DNA of 64,000 nucleotides from Bhargavaea changchunensis. Lineage in GTDB: Bacteria > Bacillota > Bacilli > Bacillales_A > Planococcaceae. Shown in pieces: positions 7,693 through 17,685 of this stretch. The stretch spans positions 124,001-188,000 of the forward strand of contig NZ_JBHTCT010000038.1 in the NCBI RefSeq assembly GCF_042665595.1, read 5' to 3'. The translations under genes and the position numbers were made by a program. The notes beneath the pieces are model-generated. The model made no database searches and was not told the DNA's origin. It worked only from the letters and a program-made list of their open reading frames with translations. The stretch's first letter is position 1. Each line of letters starts with the position of its first letter.

Positions 7693-8709
7693 TTAAGGGT
7701 GTTGGGTCAACGTATCGGAAATGTCCGGTACAAGATGTATCCACGTCTTTCCCGGTGCGAGGGCAAACGGTTGGTCGCCAGCCATCACTGTCGGAATTCC
7801 GTCCCGGAGTTCCCAGGATGCCTGATAGACAAGTCCGCTCCTGAGAACAGCGGCCTTTCCGCCTGCCGCAAGATCAAGGGAACGGCGTCCCTTGTCGTCG
7901 ATGACCCTGTGAGGGACTTCAAGAATCAGGACATTTGCCAGATGCACCGGCTGATTTTCCGCGGCATCCACGGTCTCTTCCCCTCCGGAAAATCTTGTAT
8001 ACGAGGCAGTAAGAGGATCATAGACATATCGGCTGTTGAAATTCGGGAAGCGGCCGTATGTGATGTCAGCCTCAAGAGACTCTTCGCCTCCGGCCGGTGG
8101 TTCCGGATCAAATCGCCAGCCAGGATCTTTCGGGTTGTCCATCCGGATGCCGCTGTCCATGGCTCCCTCAAATACCGCATCACCCGTAATATACGAATTA
8201 TGAGGGGCTTTCCGGTCTTTGGAACGCAGGAATAAAGTTCCCTCGTACCGGATGCCGTTCAGATGATCCACGGCTCCGGAATCCAGAAGCTCTTTCGCCT
8301 CCGGGCTATGGCCGTGGGCGATGAATAATGCGCCGTGCCCGGCGGCCAGATCTATGAAATAGTCGCGGGCACTTCTGATCGGCCCCATTTTCTCGGGAAT
8401 CTCCGACTGGTAGAGAGCGAGCAGCCTCGTGACCTCGTATTCCGCAAGCATTTCATAGATGACATCGGCCTCCGCCAATCCGGACTGTGGCCGTGCGTCC
8501 GGATGATTGTTCAGCGTTGCGAGGACAGGCCGCATGTCCGGCTCTGCCTCCAGTTCAAGACCTGTATATGGTGCGGTGTAAGTGACTTCCGCAATCGCTT
8601 CTTCCGGCTTCTCTTCATTGTCGGATTCCGGCTTACCAACTTCGCCTTCCGAACATCCTGCAAGCAGGACCGCGGCGGCAGCCGCCGCGATCCAATTTCT
8701 TTTTTTCAA
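7693..8709 (-). CDS. yerB: YerB-like DUF3048 lipoprotein
   Basis: 338 residues with a lipoprotein signal: a basic start (MKKRN), a hydrophobic run of alanines and the lipobox LLAGC, giving Cys19 as the lipidated residue. The body is a DUF3048 protein with typical MRPVLATLNNHPDARPQSGL, EMGPIRSARDYF-like and APHNSYI segments. The biochemical role of YerB is unknown; it is anchored outside the cytoplasmic membrane. It lies between yerA and yerC as in B. subtilis, which supports orthology. Confidence 0.88.
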   Translation of the reverse strand: MKKRNWIAAAAAAVLLAGCSEGEVGKPESDNEEKPEEAIAEVTYTAPYTGLELEAEPDMRPVLATLNNHPDARPQSGLAEADVIYEMLAEYEVTRLLALYQSEIPEKMGPIRSARDYFIDLAAGHGALFIAHGHSPEAKELLDSGAVDHLNGIRYEGTLFLRSKDRKAPHNSYITGDAVFEGAMDSGIRMDNPKDPGWRFDPEPPAGGEESLEADITYGRFPNFNSRYVYDPLTASYTRFSGGEETVDAAENQPVHLANVLILEVPHRVIDDKGRRSLDLAAGGKAAVLRSGLVYQASWELRDGIPTVMAGDQPFALAPGKTWIHLVPDISDTLTQHP

Positions 8710-8763
8710 AGTCTGTTCCCCCTATGCTTGAACTCGGTCATCTATGTATATGCGGACCTTGTC

Positions 8764-10494
8764 CTATCGCATGAGTGCGGGGAACATGACTTTGCCGTTC
8801 ATGACATCGTAAATGCCTTTTTGCGTGATACGCACATACGGAAGATGGGTAGCCTGGAGGAACAGGAGCGTGTAAACCGCATCACCGTGTTTGTAGCCGC
8901 GCGCCTTCAGTTCCTCTTTGAGTTTCTTTTCCTGGGCGATCAGCTGTTCCATCGGGGCTTCCGACAGCACGCCACCGAGCGTAAGCGGCAATTCAGCGAT
9001 GACTTTGCCGTTTTCCGTCAGCGCCATCCCTCCGCCGATTTCCTTCAGGCGGTCAAATGCGAGTTTCATGTCGGCCATGTTCTTGCCGATCATGATGATG
9101 TCGCCCGTGTTGGAGTAGGAAGAGGCAAAGCCGAGAACATCGTCCGCGAAGCCTTTGATGAGCGTGTTCACCCGCCAATTTCCTTCACGGTCGATCAGGA
9201 TGAGGAAACTCTGATTCTGCCCGGAAGGCAGTTTCTGATCGGACGGGTCGACATCGACGCTGTACGGCTTCGTGATGACGTCGTTCACCATCTGAACCCC
9301 GAACGGGAACGAGAATTGGAAGTCGTTTTCATCCAGCTCATACGGCGGGTTGTATGGTTCAAGCCACGACCAGTCGATTTCCGGGAATTCATAAGCGTCT
9401 TCCCCGTCCCGCTTCATCCAGACACCTTTTGACAGGACATCCGTCGGCACGGGATTTTCCGGGCTTTCCAGGAAGTTAAGGTTCGCATATCTCCCGGTTG
9501 CGATCAGGCCGTGCAGGTTCTCCATATCGTAATAGCGCGCAATATTGTATGTCGCCATCGCATAAGCATCTTCCGGTCTGACCCCGGCATCGAGTGCGGC
9601 ACGGATGCACTTGTCCATGACACCGTCTTCGTGGAACGACGGCGTCGAGCCGTCGGTCGTCATCATGAGATGATCGAAGATGTCGAGGTTCTTCTCGAGG
9701 ATTCCCTTCAGCATGTCCGGAAGGTCCGGCCGGATCGATGAATAGCGGAGCGTCACGGCGTAGCCCTGCAGGATGCGCCTTTCCACTTCTTCCGCCGTCA
9801 TCGCCTCATGGTCGCCGTCCGCACCGAGCAGGCGAAGCCGAGCGAGCGTCCGCTCGGAAGCACCGGGAAGATGCGCTTCGATTTTCATGCCGGCCTGCTT
9901 GGCGTTCTGGATCCAATAAAGCATCTGGTCATCGCCCGCAAGAAGCCGCGGCCAGGCGGTGAGCTCGCCGCCCATCAGTACGTCGGGGCGCGCCATCCAT
10001 TCACCGACCGCCTGTGTCGTGTACAGTTCCTCTTCGCGGTCCATCTGTGTCTGCGAATCAAACCGTGACCACCAGTAAAACGAAAACGGCAAGGCCTTGA
10101 GCTGGTCAAGGATTGCAAACGCTTTCCAATTCTCCATCGTCAAAAACAGCACGCTGTTGTCCGAGATGAAGGTCGTCGTCCCCCGCCGGGATGCATAATC
10201 CGCGAAAGAGAGGGGATTATATAGCTGATATGGATGCACATGCGGCTCGATATAGCCCGGCACGATTACTTTGCCGGAGGCATCGACCACTTCTGTGCCT
10301 TCCATGTTTTTCGGCATGTCCGAACCCGCATAGACGATGCGGTCACCGGAGATCCAGATGTTGCCCGAGATCCATTTTTTCATGATCCCGTGCAGGTATG
10401 TAGCATTCGTGATCAGGAGATCCGGTGCACGCCTGCCGTCGATGACCGCGGTGTGGTTTCGGAGTTCCCTGATTTTCCATGGTGCTTGAGCCAT
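8764..10494 (-). CDS. yerA: YerA-like putative adenine deaminase (amidohydrolase)
   Basis: 576 residues of the adenine deaminase-like amidohydrolase group. The metal-binding EPHVHPY motif (about residues 91-97) follows the DASGKVIVPGYI beta strand. Downstream are EAHLPGAS and HLMMTTDGS, carrying further expected ligands, and the C-terminal domain of Ade-type proteins (GDIIMIGKN, GGGMAL, LPLTLGGVLSEAP). The reaction would be adenine to hypoxanthine, which suits its place straight after purD, but YerA in B. subtilis has not been shown to be a main adenine deaminase, so substrate is inferred. Same strand and order as in B. subtilis. Confidence 0.85.
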   Translation of the reverse strand: MAQAPWKIRELRNHTAVIDGRRAPDLLITNATYLHGIMKKWISGNIWISGDRIVYAGSDMPKNMEGTEVVDASGKVIVPGYIEPHVHPYQLYNPLSFADYASRRGTTTFISDNSVLFLTMENWKAFAILDQLKALPFSFYWWSRFDSQTQMDREEELYTTQAVGEWMARPDVLMGGELTAWPRLLAGDDQMLYWIQNAKQAGMKIEAHLPGASERTLARLRLLGADGDHEAMTAEEVERRILQGYAVTLRYSSIRPDLPDMLKGILEKNLDIFDHLMMTTDGSTPSFHEDGVMDKCIRAALDAGVRPEDAYAMATYNIARYYDMENLHGLIATGRYANLNFLESPENPVPTDVLSKGVWMKRDGEDAYEFPEIDWSWLEPYNPPYELDENDFQFSFPFGVQMVNDVITKPYSVDVDPSDQKLPSGQNQSFLILIDREGNWRVNTLIKGFADDVLGFASSYSNTGDIIMIGKNMADMKLAFDRLKEIGGGMALTENGKVIAELPLTLGGVLSEAPMEQLIAQEKKLKEELKARGYKHGDAVYTLLFLQATHLPYVRITQKGIYDVMNGKVMFPALMR

Positions 10495-10598
10495 CGTCGC
10501 TGCCCCCTGACTGTCTATCTGTTACTTTATCTTATCACAGTGTGAAAGTGAAAAAAAGACACACGGCCGAAACCGGGTGTTCGGAAGGAGAAATTAAT

Positions 10599-11066
10599 AT
10601 GAATCCAAATGATCAAACGATTAACATCGGTACGAAAAGTGCCTATCTGCGAATCAGCTCGGGCCTTGCGATGCTTGCCTGGGGCACCTCGCGCATGGTC
10701 CGGGATCCGCGCAGCATGGCCGGCCCGATCCTTGTCCTGTCCGGCGCCTGCAAGACGGCGGAAGGCATCGTCCGCTACTGCCCGTTGAAGGAAATGATGA
10801 ACGGCGGCATGGACGCCATGATGAAGCCCGAAGTCAGCGGCGGCACGCTGCCATCCGTATCCTCTTCCGGAAACGCAAACGGTTCCGGTGGATCCGGCGG
10901 TGCCGATGAGCAGATTCAGGCGTTCATGTACGGAGGCTTTGACGGGGCCGGGTCGGAACAAAATGTTCCATCCGGACAGAATGAATCCGCTTACAAAAAC
11001 AACGGCGGTTCCAGCCAGTCGGGATCTGGACAAGGCCAGAAAAAAGACCCGATGCAGTCCATCTGA
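10599..11066 (+). CDS. Small YgaP-like (DUF2892) membrane protein with Ser/Gly-rich tail
   Basis: 155 residues. Residues 15-65 resemble DUF2892 inner-membrane proteins: two hydrophobic segments (AYLRISSGLAMLAWGTS and GPILVLSGACKTAEGIVRYCPL), ending in the family's YCPL. From about residue 85 on the protein is a low-complexity Gly/Ser/Asn/Gln-rich tail, likely disordered. No rhodanese domain is present. The ATG has GGAAGGAG 8 nt upstream. It is the only plus-strand gene in this part and is convergent with the purine operon. Function unknown. Confidence 0.75.
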   Translation: MNPNDQTINIGTKSAYLRISSGLAMLAWGTSRMVRDPRSMAGPILVLSGACKTAEGIVRYCPLKEMMNGGMDAMMKPEVSGGTLPSVSSSGNANGSGGSGGADEQIQAFMYGGFDGAGSEQNVPSGQNESAYKNNGGSSQSGSGQGQKKDPMQSI

Positions 11067-11073
11067 CACTCCG

Positions 11074-11097
11074 CGGACGGGTAGCCGTCCGTTTTTT
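11074..11097 (+). terminator. Terminator of the YgaP-like gene
   Basis: Perfect 7-bp stem CGGACGG / CCGTCCG with a GTAG loop and six Ts, 8 bp after the stop codon. Confidence 0.88.
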
Positions 11098-11228
11098 CTA
11101 TTTTCTCCCGTCAGCTCCATTCTATCGTATTTTTCTGAATGTTGTAAGTGGAGAAATGAATTCAAGCAGGGTTTTATCCACTTAACGGCATAGGATATCT
11201 CACTGCGGAGGGCGACTGCCGCCCCTGG

Positions 11229-11372
11229 TTTCGTCATTCACCGCTTCGGTTTCGTCATTCCTAGCTTCAGTTTCGTCATTCGGCAGCTTAATTTCGTCAT
11301 TCGCCCGATTCCAGGGCACGAATGACGAAATTCCCCGCTTCAATGACGAGATTGGACTCGCGAATGACGAAA
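11229..11372 (+). repeat. 21-bp-period array of TTTCGTCATTC repeats, 4 forward plus 3 inverted
   Basis: Four copies of TTTCGTCATTC start at 11229, 11250, 11271 and 11292, exactly 21 bp apart, separated by 10-bp spacers of different sequence. After a 17-bp centre three inverted copies (GAATGACGAAA and variants) start at 11320, 11341 and 11362, again exactly 21 bp apart. The array lies in the convergent gap between the YgaP-like gene and purD. The two halves can pair with each other. No open reading frame with normal features is present; heptapeptide repeats seen on translation are a by-product of the 21-bp period. Confidence 0.9.
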
Positions 11373-11398
11373 TCAGGTGCCAACCGGCCAGGATTATC

Positions 11399-11450
11399 AA
11401 AAGGAACCGTCACGACGTCCAGAAACTGGATCATCGCGGCGGTTCCTTTT
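11399..11450 (-). terminator. Long-loop terminator at the end of the purine operon
   Basis: An 11-bp perfect stem (AAAAGGAACCG / CGGTTCCTTTT) closes a 30-nt loop that itself contains a TCCAG / CTGGA hairpin. T-rich flanks occur on both strands, so it could act in either direction between the two convergent units. Confidence 0.7.
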
Positions 11451-11506
11451 ATGCTTCCCGAATGCAATAGGCTTTTGGGTGGCCTCTTCACGGGACGGCT
11501 TCTTTC

Positions 11507-12766
11507 TTATTTTATCGCGCGCTTCCCGATGTCGGATCGGTAGAAGAATCCGTTCCATTCCATCGAGTCAAGCGCGGCGTATGCTTTTTTGCTTGCTTCT
11601 TTGAGGCTCTCGCCTTCCGCGGAGACGAGGATGACTCGGCCGCCGTTTCCGGCAAAGCGATCGCCTTCCGCTTTGGTGCCTGCATGGAAGACATCGAGCC
11701 CCGCTTCTTCAAGTGATTCGAGCCTTGGCAGAAGCGTCCCTTTCTGTACATCCCCGGGGTAGCCGTCCGCGGCGATGACGACGCCGAGGCGGGCACCTTG
11801 TTCCCAAACGGGTTCAATTGGATTGCCGTCCAGCAGGCCGACCAGGAATTCCGCAAGATCGGATTTCAGCTGCGGCAGGACGACCTGGGTTTCGGGGTCG
11901 CCAAAGCGGGCATTGAATTCGATCGTTTTCGGGCCATCTCCGGTCAGGATCAGGCCGGCGTAGAGGATGCCGGTGAACGGCGTGCCTTCCGCGTCCATCG
12001 CGCGGACGGTCGCTTCGACGATCTGCTCGTGGGCAGCTCGGACCACTTCTTCCGGAAGATGGGGAACCGGAGAATAAGCGCCCATGCCGCCGGTGTTCGG
12101 ACCCTCATCATTGTCGAACGCGCGCTTATGGTCCTGGGACATCGGCATGGGGAAGATCTTGCCACCATGGACGAACGACATGTAGCTAAACTCTTCCCCG
12201 TCGAGGAATTCCTCGATGACGACACGAGCGGACGAGTCGCCGAACTTCCGGCCGCCGATCATGTCGTCTACCGCTCCGAGCGCTTCATCCAGAGTCATCG
12301 CGACGACGACACCCTTCCCTGCCGCAAGGCCGTCCGCCTTGATGACGATCGGCGTGCCTTGCTCACGGATATATGCCTTGGCCTGTTCCGCGTCGGTGAA
12401 CGTCTCATACTTGGCGGTGGGGATGCTGTACTTCTTCATGAGTTCTTTAGCAAATGCCTTCGAGCCTTCCAGTTGGGCCGCTGCTTTGTCCGGTCCGAAG
12501 ACGCGGAGGCCTTCCGCCTGGAAATGGTCGACGATACCGCCGGCAAGCGGCTGCTCGGGACCGACGAATGTCAGGCCGATGTTGTTTGCTTTCGCGAAGT
12601 CGGCGAGCTTGCCGAATTCCATAACGCCTAGCGGGACGACTTCGGCGTCATCCCGCATGCCGTCATTGCCCGGGGCGACGTAGACTTTACTGACGGATGG
12701 GGACTTGGCGAACTGGCGGACGAGCGCGTGCTCGCGGCCGCCGCTACCGATGACGAGTACATCCAT
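11507..12766 (-). CDS. purD: Phosphoribosylamine-glycine ligase (GAR synthetase)
   Basis: 419 residues, normal for PurD. It joins 5-phosphoribosylamine and glycine with ATP to give GAR, step two of purine synthesis. The N-terminal domain has IGSGGREHAL (residues 6-15), the ATP-grasp part has VIKADGLAAGKGVVVA (141-156), and the GARS signature RFGDPETQ is at 287-294. A ribosome binding site AAGGAG precedes the ATG. It is the last gene of the operon, 89 bp after purH. Confidence 0.97.
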   Translation of the reverse strand: MDVLVIGSGGREHALVRQFAKSPSVSKVYVAPGNDGMRDDAEVVPLGVMEFGKLADFAKANNIGLTFVGPEQPLAGGIVDHFQAEGLRVFGPDKAAAQLEGSKAFAKELMKKYSIPTAKYETFTDAEQAKAYIREQGTPIVIKADGLAAGKGVVVAMTLDEALGAVDDMIGGRKFGDSSARVVIEEFLDGEEFSYMSFVHGGKIFPMPMSQDHKRAFDNDEGPNTGGMGAYSPVPHLPEEVVRAAHEQIVEATVRAMDAEGTPFTGILYAGLILTGDGPKTIEFNARFGDPETQVVLPQLKSDLAEFLVGLLDGNPIEPVWEQGARLGVVIAADGYPGDVQKGTLLPRLESLEEAGLDVFHAGTKAEGDRFAGNGGRVILVSAEGESLKEASKKAYAALDSMEWNGFFYRSDIGKRAIK

Positions 12767-12855
12767 TTGGGTTCACTCCTTATGAAAACAACCTGCACAT
12801 CCGGCAGGTTGTTTTCTTTGTTGGTGGTGTTTGCTTCACATTCAGCAACAATCAA

Positions 12856-14391
<1,536 letters not shown>

Positions 14392-14479
14392 GGTTGGAGC
14401 CTCCTTATGTAAATCAGAACGCCGGCTTATTGGGTGCCGGCGGCTGTTGTAAGATCTTTTGATTCAGAAACGAGAGCGG

Positions 14480-14575
14480 TTCGTCACTTTCGGATGGTGA
14501 TTCGTCACTTTCAGGCGGGCATTCGTCACTTTCACAGGCCCATTCGTCACTTTCGGGCGCTGATTCGTCACTTTC
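14480..14575 (-). repeat. 21-bp-period array of TTCGTCACTTTC repeats inside the pur operon
   Basis: Five same-direction copies of TTCGTCACTTTC start at 14480, 14501, 14522, 14543 and 14564, exactly 21 bp apart with variable 9-bp spacers. On the message strand each reads GAAAGTGACGAA. The array fills the purN-purH gap and shares the TGACGA core with the arrays near 11.3 and 33.4 kb. It is not a continuation of the purN reading frame. Confidence 0.9.
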
Positions 14576-14593
14576 GCCAAGAACACGCTGAAA

Positions 14594-15181
14594 TTATTCC
14601 GTGACCGCGCTCTCCGCCAACACTTTCCGCAGGGCTTCCTTATACAAATCGTGTTCCACCGCGTGGATCGCAGCCTCTGTTTTCTCGCGGTCCCCCGCCA
14701 CAACGGGGACTTCCCGCTGGAGAATCGCCGGGCCGGTGTCCATGCCCTCGTCGACATAGTGGACGGTGACGCCGGTCACTTCCACGCCGGCGTCCATCGC
14801 CTGGCCGATCGCGTCCTTGCCCGGAAATGCCGGGAGGAGCGACGGGTGGATGTTCACGATGCGGTTTGGATAGGCATCAAGCAGCGTCGGGCCGATCAGC
14901 CGCATGTACCCCGCAAGGGCGATCCAGTCGACGCCCTCTTCTTGAAGCCTTCCGAGGACGGTGTGCTCGTAGGCGGCTTTGTCCGGGTAGGCTTTCGGAT
15001 TAAAGGCGACGGACGGGATTCGGAAACGCTCCGCCCGCTCCATCACTTTCGCAAGCGGCTTGTCGGTGACGAGAAGCACGATTTCCGCTTCCAGTTCGCC
15101 GTCTGCCGCCGCCTGGGCGATCGCTTCGAAGTTCGAACCGCTTCCGGATGCGAAAACGGCAATGCGAGGTTTCCGGCTCAT
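14594..15181 (-). CDS. purN: Phosphoribosylglycinamide formyltransferase 1 (folate-dependent)
   Basis: 195 residues. It moves the formyl group of 10-formyltetrahydrofolate to GAR. The PRPP-like phosphate loop ASGSGSNFEAI is at 11-21; catalytic Asn110 and His112 are in IVNIHPSLLP, and the Asp is in HYVDEGMDTGP (Asp144). Its ATG overlaps the purM stop (ATGA), implying translational coupling. Length and motifs are ordinary for the family. Confidence 0.96.
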   Translation of the reverse strand: MSRKPRIAVFASGSGSNFEAIAQAAADGELEAEIVLLVTDKPLAKVMERAERFRIPSVAFNPKAYPDKAAYEHTVLGRLQEEGVDWIALAGYMRLIGPTLLDAYPNRIVNIHPSLLPAFPGKDAIGQAMDAGVEVTGVTVHYVDEGMDTGPAILQREVPVVAGDREKTEAAIHAVEHDLYKEALRKVLAESAVTE

Positions 15182-16248
15182 GCTTCCGGACCTCCCGCAA
15201 GCGTGCCGTCATGCTCGCCGTTAAAGCGGACACCAACGCCTGCCACGACACGGCCGATGACCGATGCCTTTTCGCCGTGGGCTTCCGCGATGCGGATTGC
15301 TTCTGCCGCTTCGGATTCAGGAAGGGCGACGATAAATCCGATGCCCATATTGAAGACAGAGTACAGGTCGCGGTCGGCAAGCTCGCCTTTTTCCTTCACC
15401 ATGCGGAATACAGGGAGCACTTCCCACGAGCCGAGGTCGATTTCCGCGGCAAGGCCTTCCGGCAGCATGCGCGGGACGTTTTCGTAGAAGCCGCCGCCCG
15501 TCACATGCGCCATTCCGTGGACGTCCAGGCTGCGTGCCATCTCCAGCACCGGCTTGGCGTAGATTTTTGTAGGCGTGAGCAGTGCTTCCGCCGATTTCCC
15601 CAGCTCCTCATAGCCCGGAACCGGTTCATCCGCCTTGACTCCAACTTGTTCAAAGACAATCTTCCGGACAAGTGAGTAACCGTTCGAATGGATGCCGCTG
15701 GACGCGATGCCGACGAGGACATCACCTTCAGCGACCTTCTCGCCGGTCACAATGTCCTTCTTCTCGGCAGCGCCGACCGCGAATCCTGCGAGGTCGTATT
15801 CATCTTCCTCATAGAGTCCGGGCATCTCCGCCGTCTCGCCGCCGATCAGTGCCGCACCGGCCTGGACGCAGCCGTCGGCGACGCCTTTGACGATGGCTTC
15901 GACACGTGCCGGCACGGCCTTGCCGAGCGCGACATAGTCGAGGAAATAAAGCGGCTCCGCGCCATGTGCGACGATGTCGTTCACGCACATGGCGACGCAG
16001 TCGACACCGATCGTGTCATGCTTGTCCGCCATGAAGGCGACTTTCAGCTTCGTGCCGACGCCGTCCGTCCCCGAGACGAGGACCGGCTGGCTGTAGCCGA
16101 GCTCGGACAGGTCGAACATCCCGCCGAATCCGCCGAACGCACCCATAACACCCTTCCGCTCCGTGCGGGCGACATGGGATTTCATCCGTTCGACCGATTC
16201 ATATCCGGCTTCGATGTTTACGCCGGCCTGTTCATATGCTTTTGACAT
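15178..16248 (-). CDS. purM: Phosphoribosylformylglycinamidine cyclo-ligase (AIR synthetase)
   Basis: 356 residues, slightly longer than the usual 340-346 because of the C-terminal tail (FNGEHDGTLAGGPEA). It closes FGAM to AIR with ATP. The N-terminal YEQAGVNIEAGYESVERMK and the glycine-rich GVMGAFGGFGGMF segment are typical, as are GTDGVGTKLKVA and GGETAEMPG. GAGGAGG lies upstream of the ATG; the stop overlaps purN by 4 bp and the gene starts 15 bp after purF. Confidence 0.96.
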   Translation of the reverse strand: MSKAYEQAGVNIEAGYESVERMKSHVARTERKGVMGAFGGFGGMFDLSELGYSQPVLVSGTDGVGTKLKVAFMADKHDTIGVDCVAMCVNDIVAHGAEPLYFLDYVALGKAVPARVEAIVKGVADGCVQAGAALIGGETAEMPGLYEEDEYDLAGFAVGAAEKKDIVTGEKVAEGDVLVGIASSGIHSNGYSLVRKIVFEQVGVKADEPVPGYEELGKSAEALLTPTKIYAKPVLEMARSLDVHGMAHVTGGGFYENVPRMLPEGLAAEIDLGSWEVLPVFRMVKEKGELADRDLYSVFNMGIGFIVALPESEAAEAIRIAEAHGEKASVIGRVVAGVGVRFNGEHDGTLAGGPEA

Positions 16249-16263
16249 GCCAGTGGCCTCCTC

Positions 16264-17685
16264 TTAAACGAGTTCCTTTTCATGCGGCAGTTTCGTGTCC
16301 GCGAAAATGTTCGTCGGGTAATTTCCGGTAAAGCATCCGAGGCAGTGGCCCCGGTTCGGGTCTTCATCGTTCCGGCCGACCGCCTCGACCAGTCCTTTCG
16401 CCGACAGGAACTGGAGCGAGTCCGCTCCAATCAGTTCACAGATCTCCTCCGTCGTGCGCCCTGTGGCGATCAGTTCGGAGTCGGTGCTGATGTCGACGCC
16501 GTAGAAGCACGGGGCGATCAGCGGCGGAGCGCTGATGACGACGTGGATTTCCTTCGCGCCTGCATCACGCAACATTTTGACGATTTTCTTGGAGGTGGTG
16601 CCGCGGACAATCGAGTCGTCGACCATGACGACCCGCTTGCCTTCGACCACCTGGCGGACCGGGGACAGCTTCATCTTGACGCCGCGCTCCCGCAGTTCCT
16701 GGGACGGCTGGATGAATGTCCGGCCGACATACCGGTTCTTGATCAGCCCCATCTCGTACGGGATGCCGCTTTCCTCTGCAAATCCGATTGCGGCGGAAAT
16801 GCTGGAGTCCGGCACGCCTGTGACGACGTCCGCATCGATCTTGACTTCCTGGGCCAGCCGCTTGCCGAGGCGCTTCCTGGCCATGTGGATGTTGATGCCG
16901 TCGATGTCGGAATCAGGACGGGAGAAATAGATGTATTCCATCGAGCAGATGGCACGGTTTGCCTTTGGCGCGAACCGGTCGCTCCGAATACCCTTGTCAT
17001 CGATGATGACCAGTTCACCCGGTTCGACTGAACGCACGGTCTCCGCACCGATCAGGTCGAACGCCGATGTCTCGGAGGCGACCACCCACGTCTCCCCGCC
17101 GATGCAGCCGAGTGACAGCGGACGCATGCCGTTCGGGTCCTGTGCCACGTAGAGCGCATCTTCGGTCAGGAGGACGAAGGCGAAAGCGCCCTGCAGCTGG
17201 GCAAGTGCTTTCTTGAGCCGTTCGTTCTGCGGATAGCTGATGTTCTTTTTGATGAGGTGTGCAAGCACTTCCGTGTCGGATGTCGACTGGAAGATGCTGC
17301 CCTGACGCTCAAGATGGCGCTTCAGCTCGGAGGCATTCGTGACGTTGCCGTTGTGGGCAATGGCAAGACTGCCTGTTGTCGAGCGGAAAACGAGGGGCTG
17401 GACATTCTCGATGCCTCGCCCGCCATCCGTCGTGTAGCGGACATGCCCGATCGCCGCATGGCCCGGCAACTTATTCAGCCGGTCACCATGGAACACGTCG
17501 TTGACGAGCCCCTCCCCTTTTTCAATGAGCAGATGATCGTCATGCACCGTGCAGATTCCGGCCGCTTCCTGCCCCCTGTGCTGGAGGGCATGAAGGCCGT
17601 AGTACGCCATCTGGGCCGCATTTTCGTGGCCCCAGATGCCGAACACGCCACATTCTTCATTTAGCCCTCTGAGTTCACTAAGCAC
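16264..17685 (-). CDS. purF: Amidophosphoribosyltransferase
   Basis: 473 residues; first committed step, PRPP plus glutamine to phosphoribosylamine. There is an 11-residue propeptide before the N-terminal nucleophile Cys12 (LNEE-CGVFGIWGH), as in the B. subtilis-type enzyme. Cysteines in AICSMEY and near the end in GHCLGCF fit the iron-sulfur cluster ligands of this class. The PRPP-binding motif is VVMVDDSIVRGTTS. The ATG lies inside the end of purL (25-bp overlap), a conserved arrangement. Confidence 0.97.
   Translation of the reverse strand: MLSELRGLNEECGVFGIWGHENAAQMAYYGLHALQHRGQEAAGICTVHDDHLLIEKGEGLVNDVFHGDRLNKLPGHAAIGHVRYTTDGGRGIENVQPLVFRSTTGSLAIAHNGNVTNASELKRHLERQGSIFQSTSDTEVLAHLIKKNISYPQNERLKKALAQLQGAFAFVLLTEDALYVAQDPNGMRPLSLGCIGGETWVVASETSAFDLIGAETVRSVEPGELVIIDDKGIRSDRFAPKANRAICSMEYIYFSRPDSDIDGINIHMARKRLGKRLAQEVKIDADVVTGVPDSSISAAIGFAEESGIPYEMGLIKNRYVGRTFIQPSQELRERGVKMKLSPVRQVVEGKRVVMVDDSIVRGTTSKKIVKMLRDAGAKEIHVVISAPPLIAPCFYGVDISTDSELIATGRTTEEICELIGADSLQFLSAKGLVEAVGRNDEDPNRGHCLGCFTGNYPTNIFADTKLPHEKELV

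Noticed and set aside
8335..9432. 365-codon open frame on the plus strand
   Set aside because: Antisense to yerB and yerA, no recognisable protein features.
11200..11400. Open frame on the minus strand with repeated NDETEA-type heptapeptides
   Set aside because: It exists because the DNA repeat period (21 bp) is a multiple of three; no ribosome binding site, and the frame continues through the inverted half. I treat it as non-coding repeat.
14464..14757. Open frame with KVTN heptapeptide repeats overlapping the end of purN
   Set aside because: Different frame from purN, no start signal, and arises from the 21-bp array.
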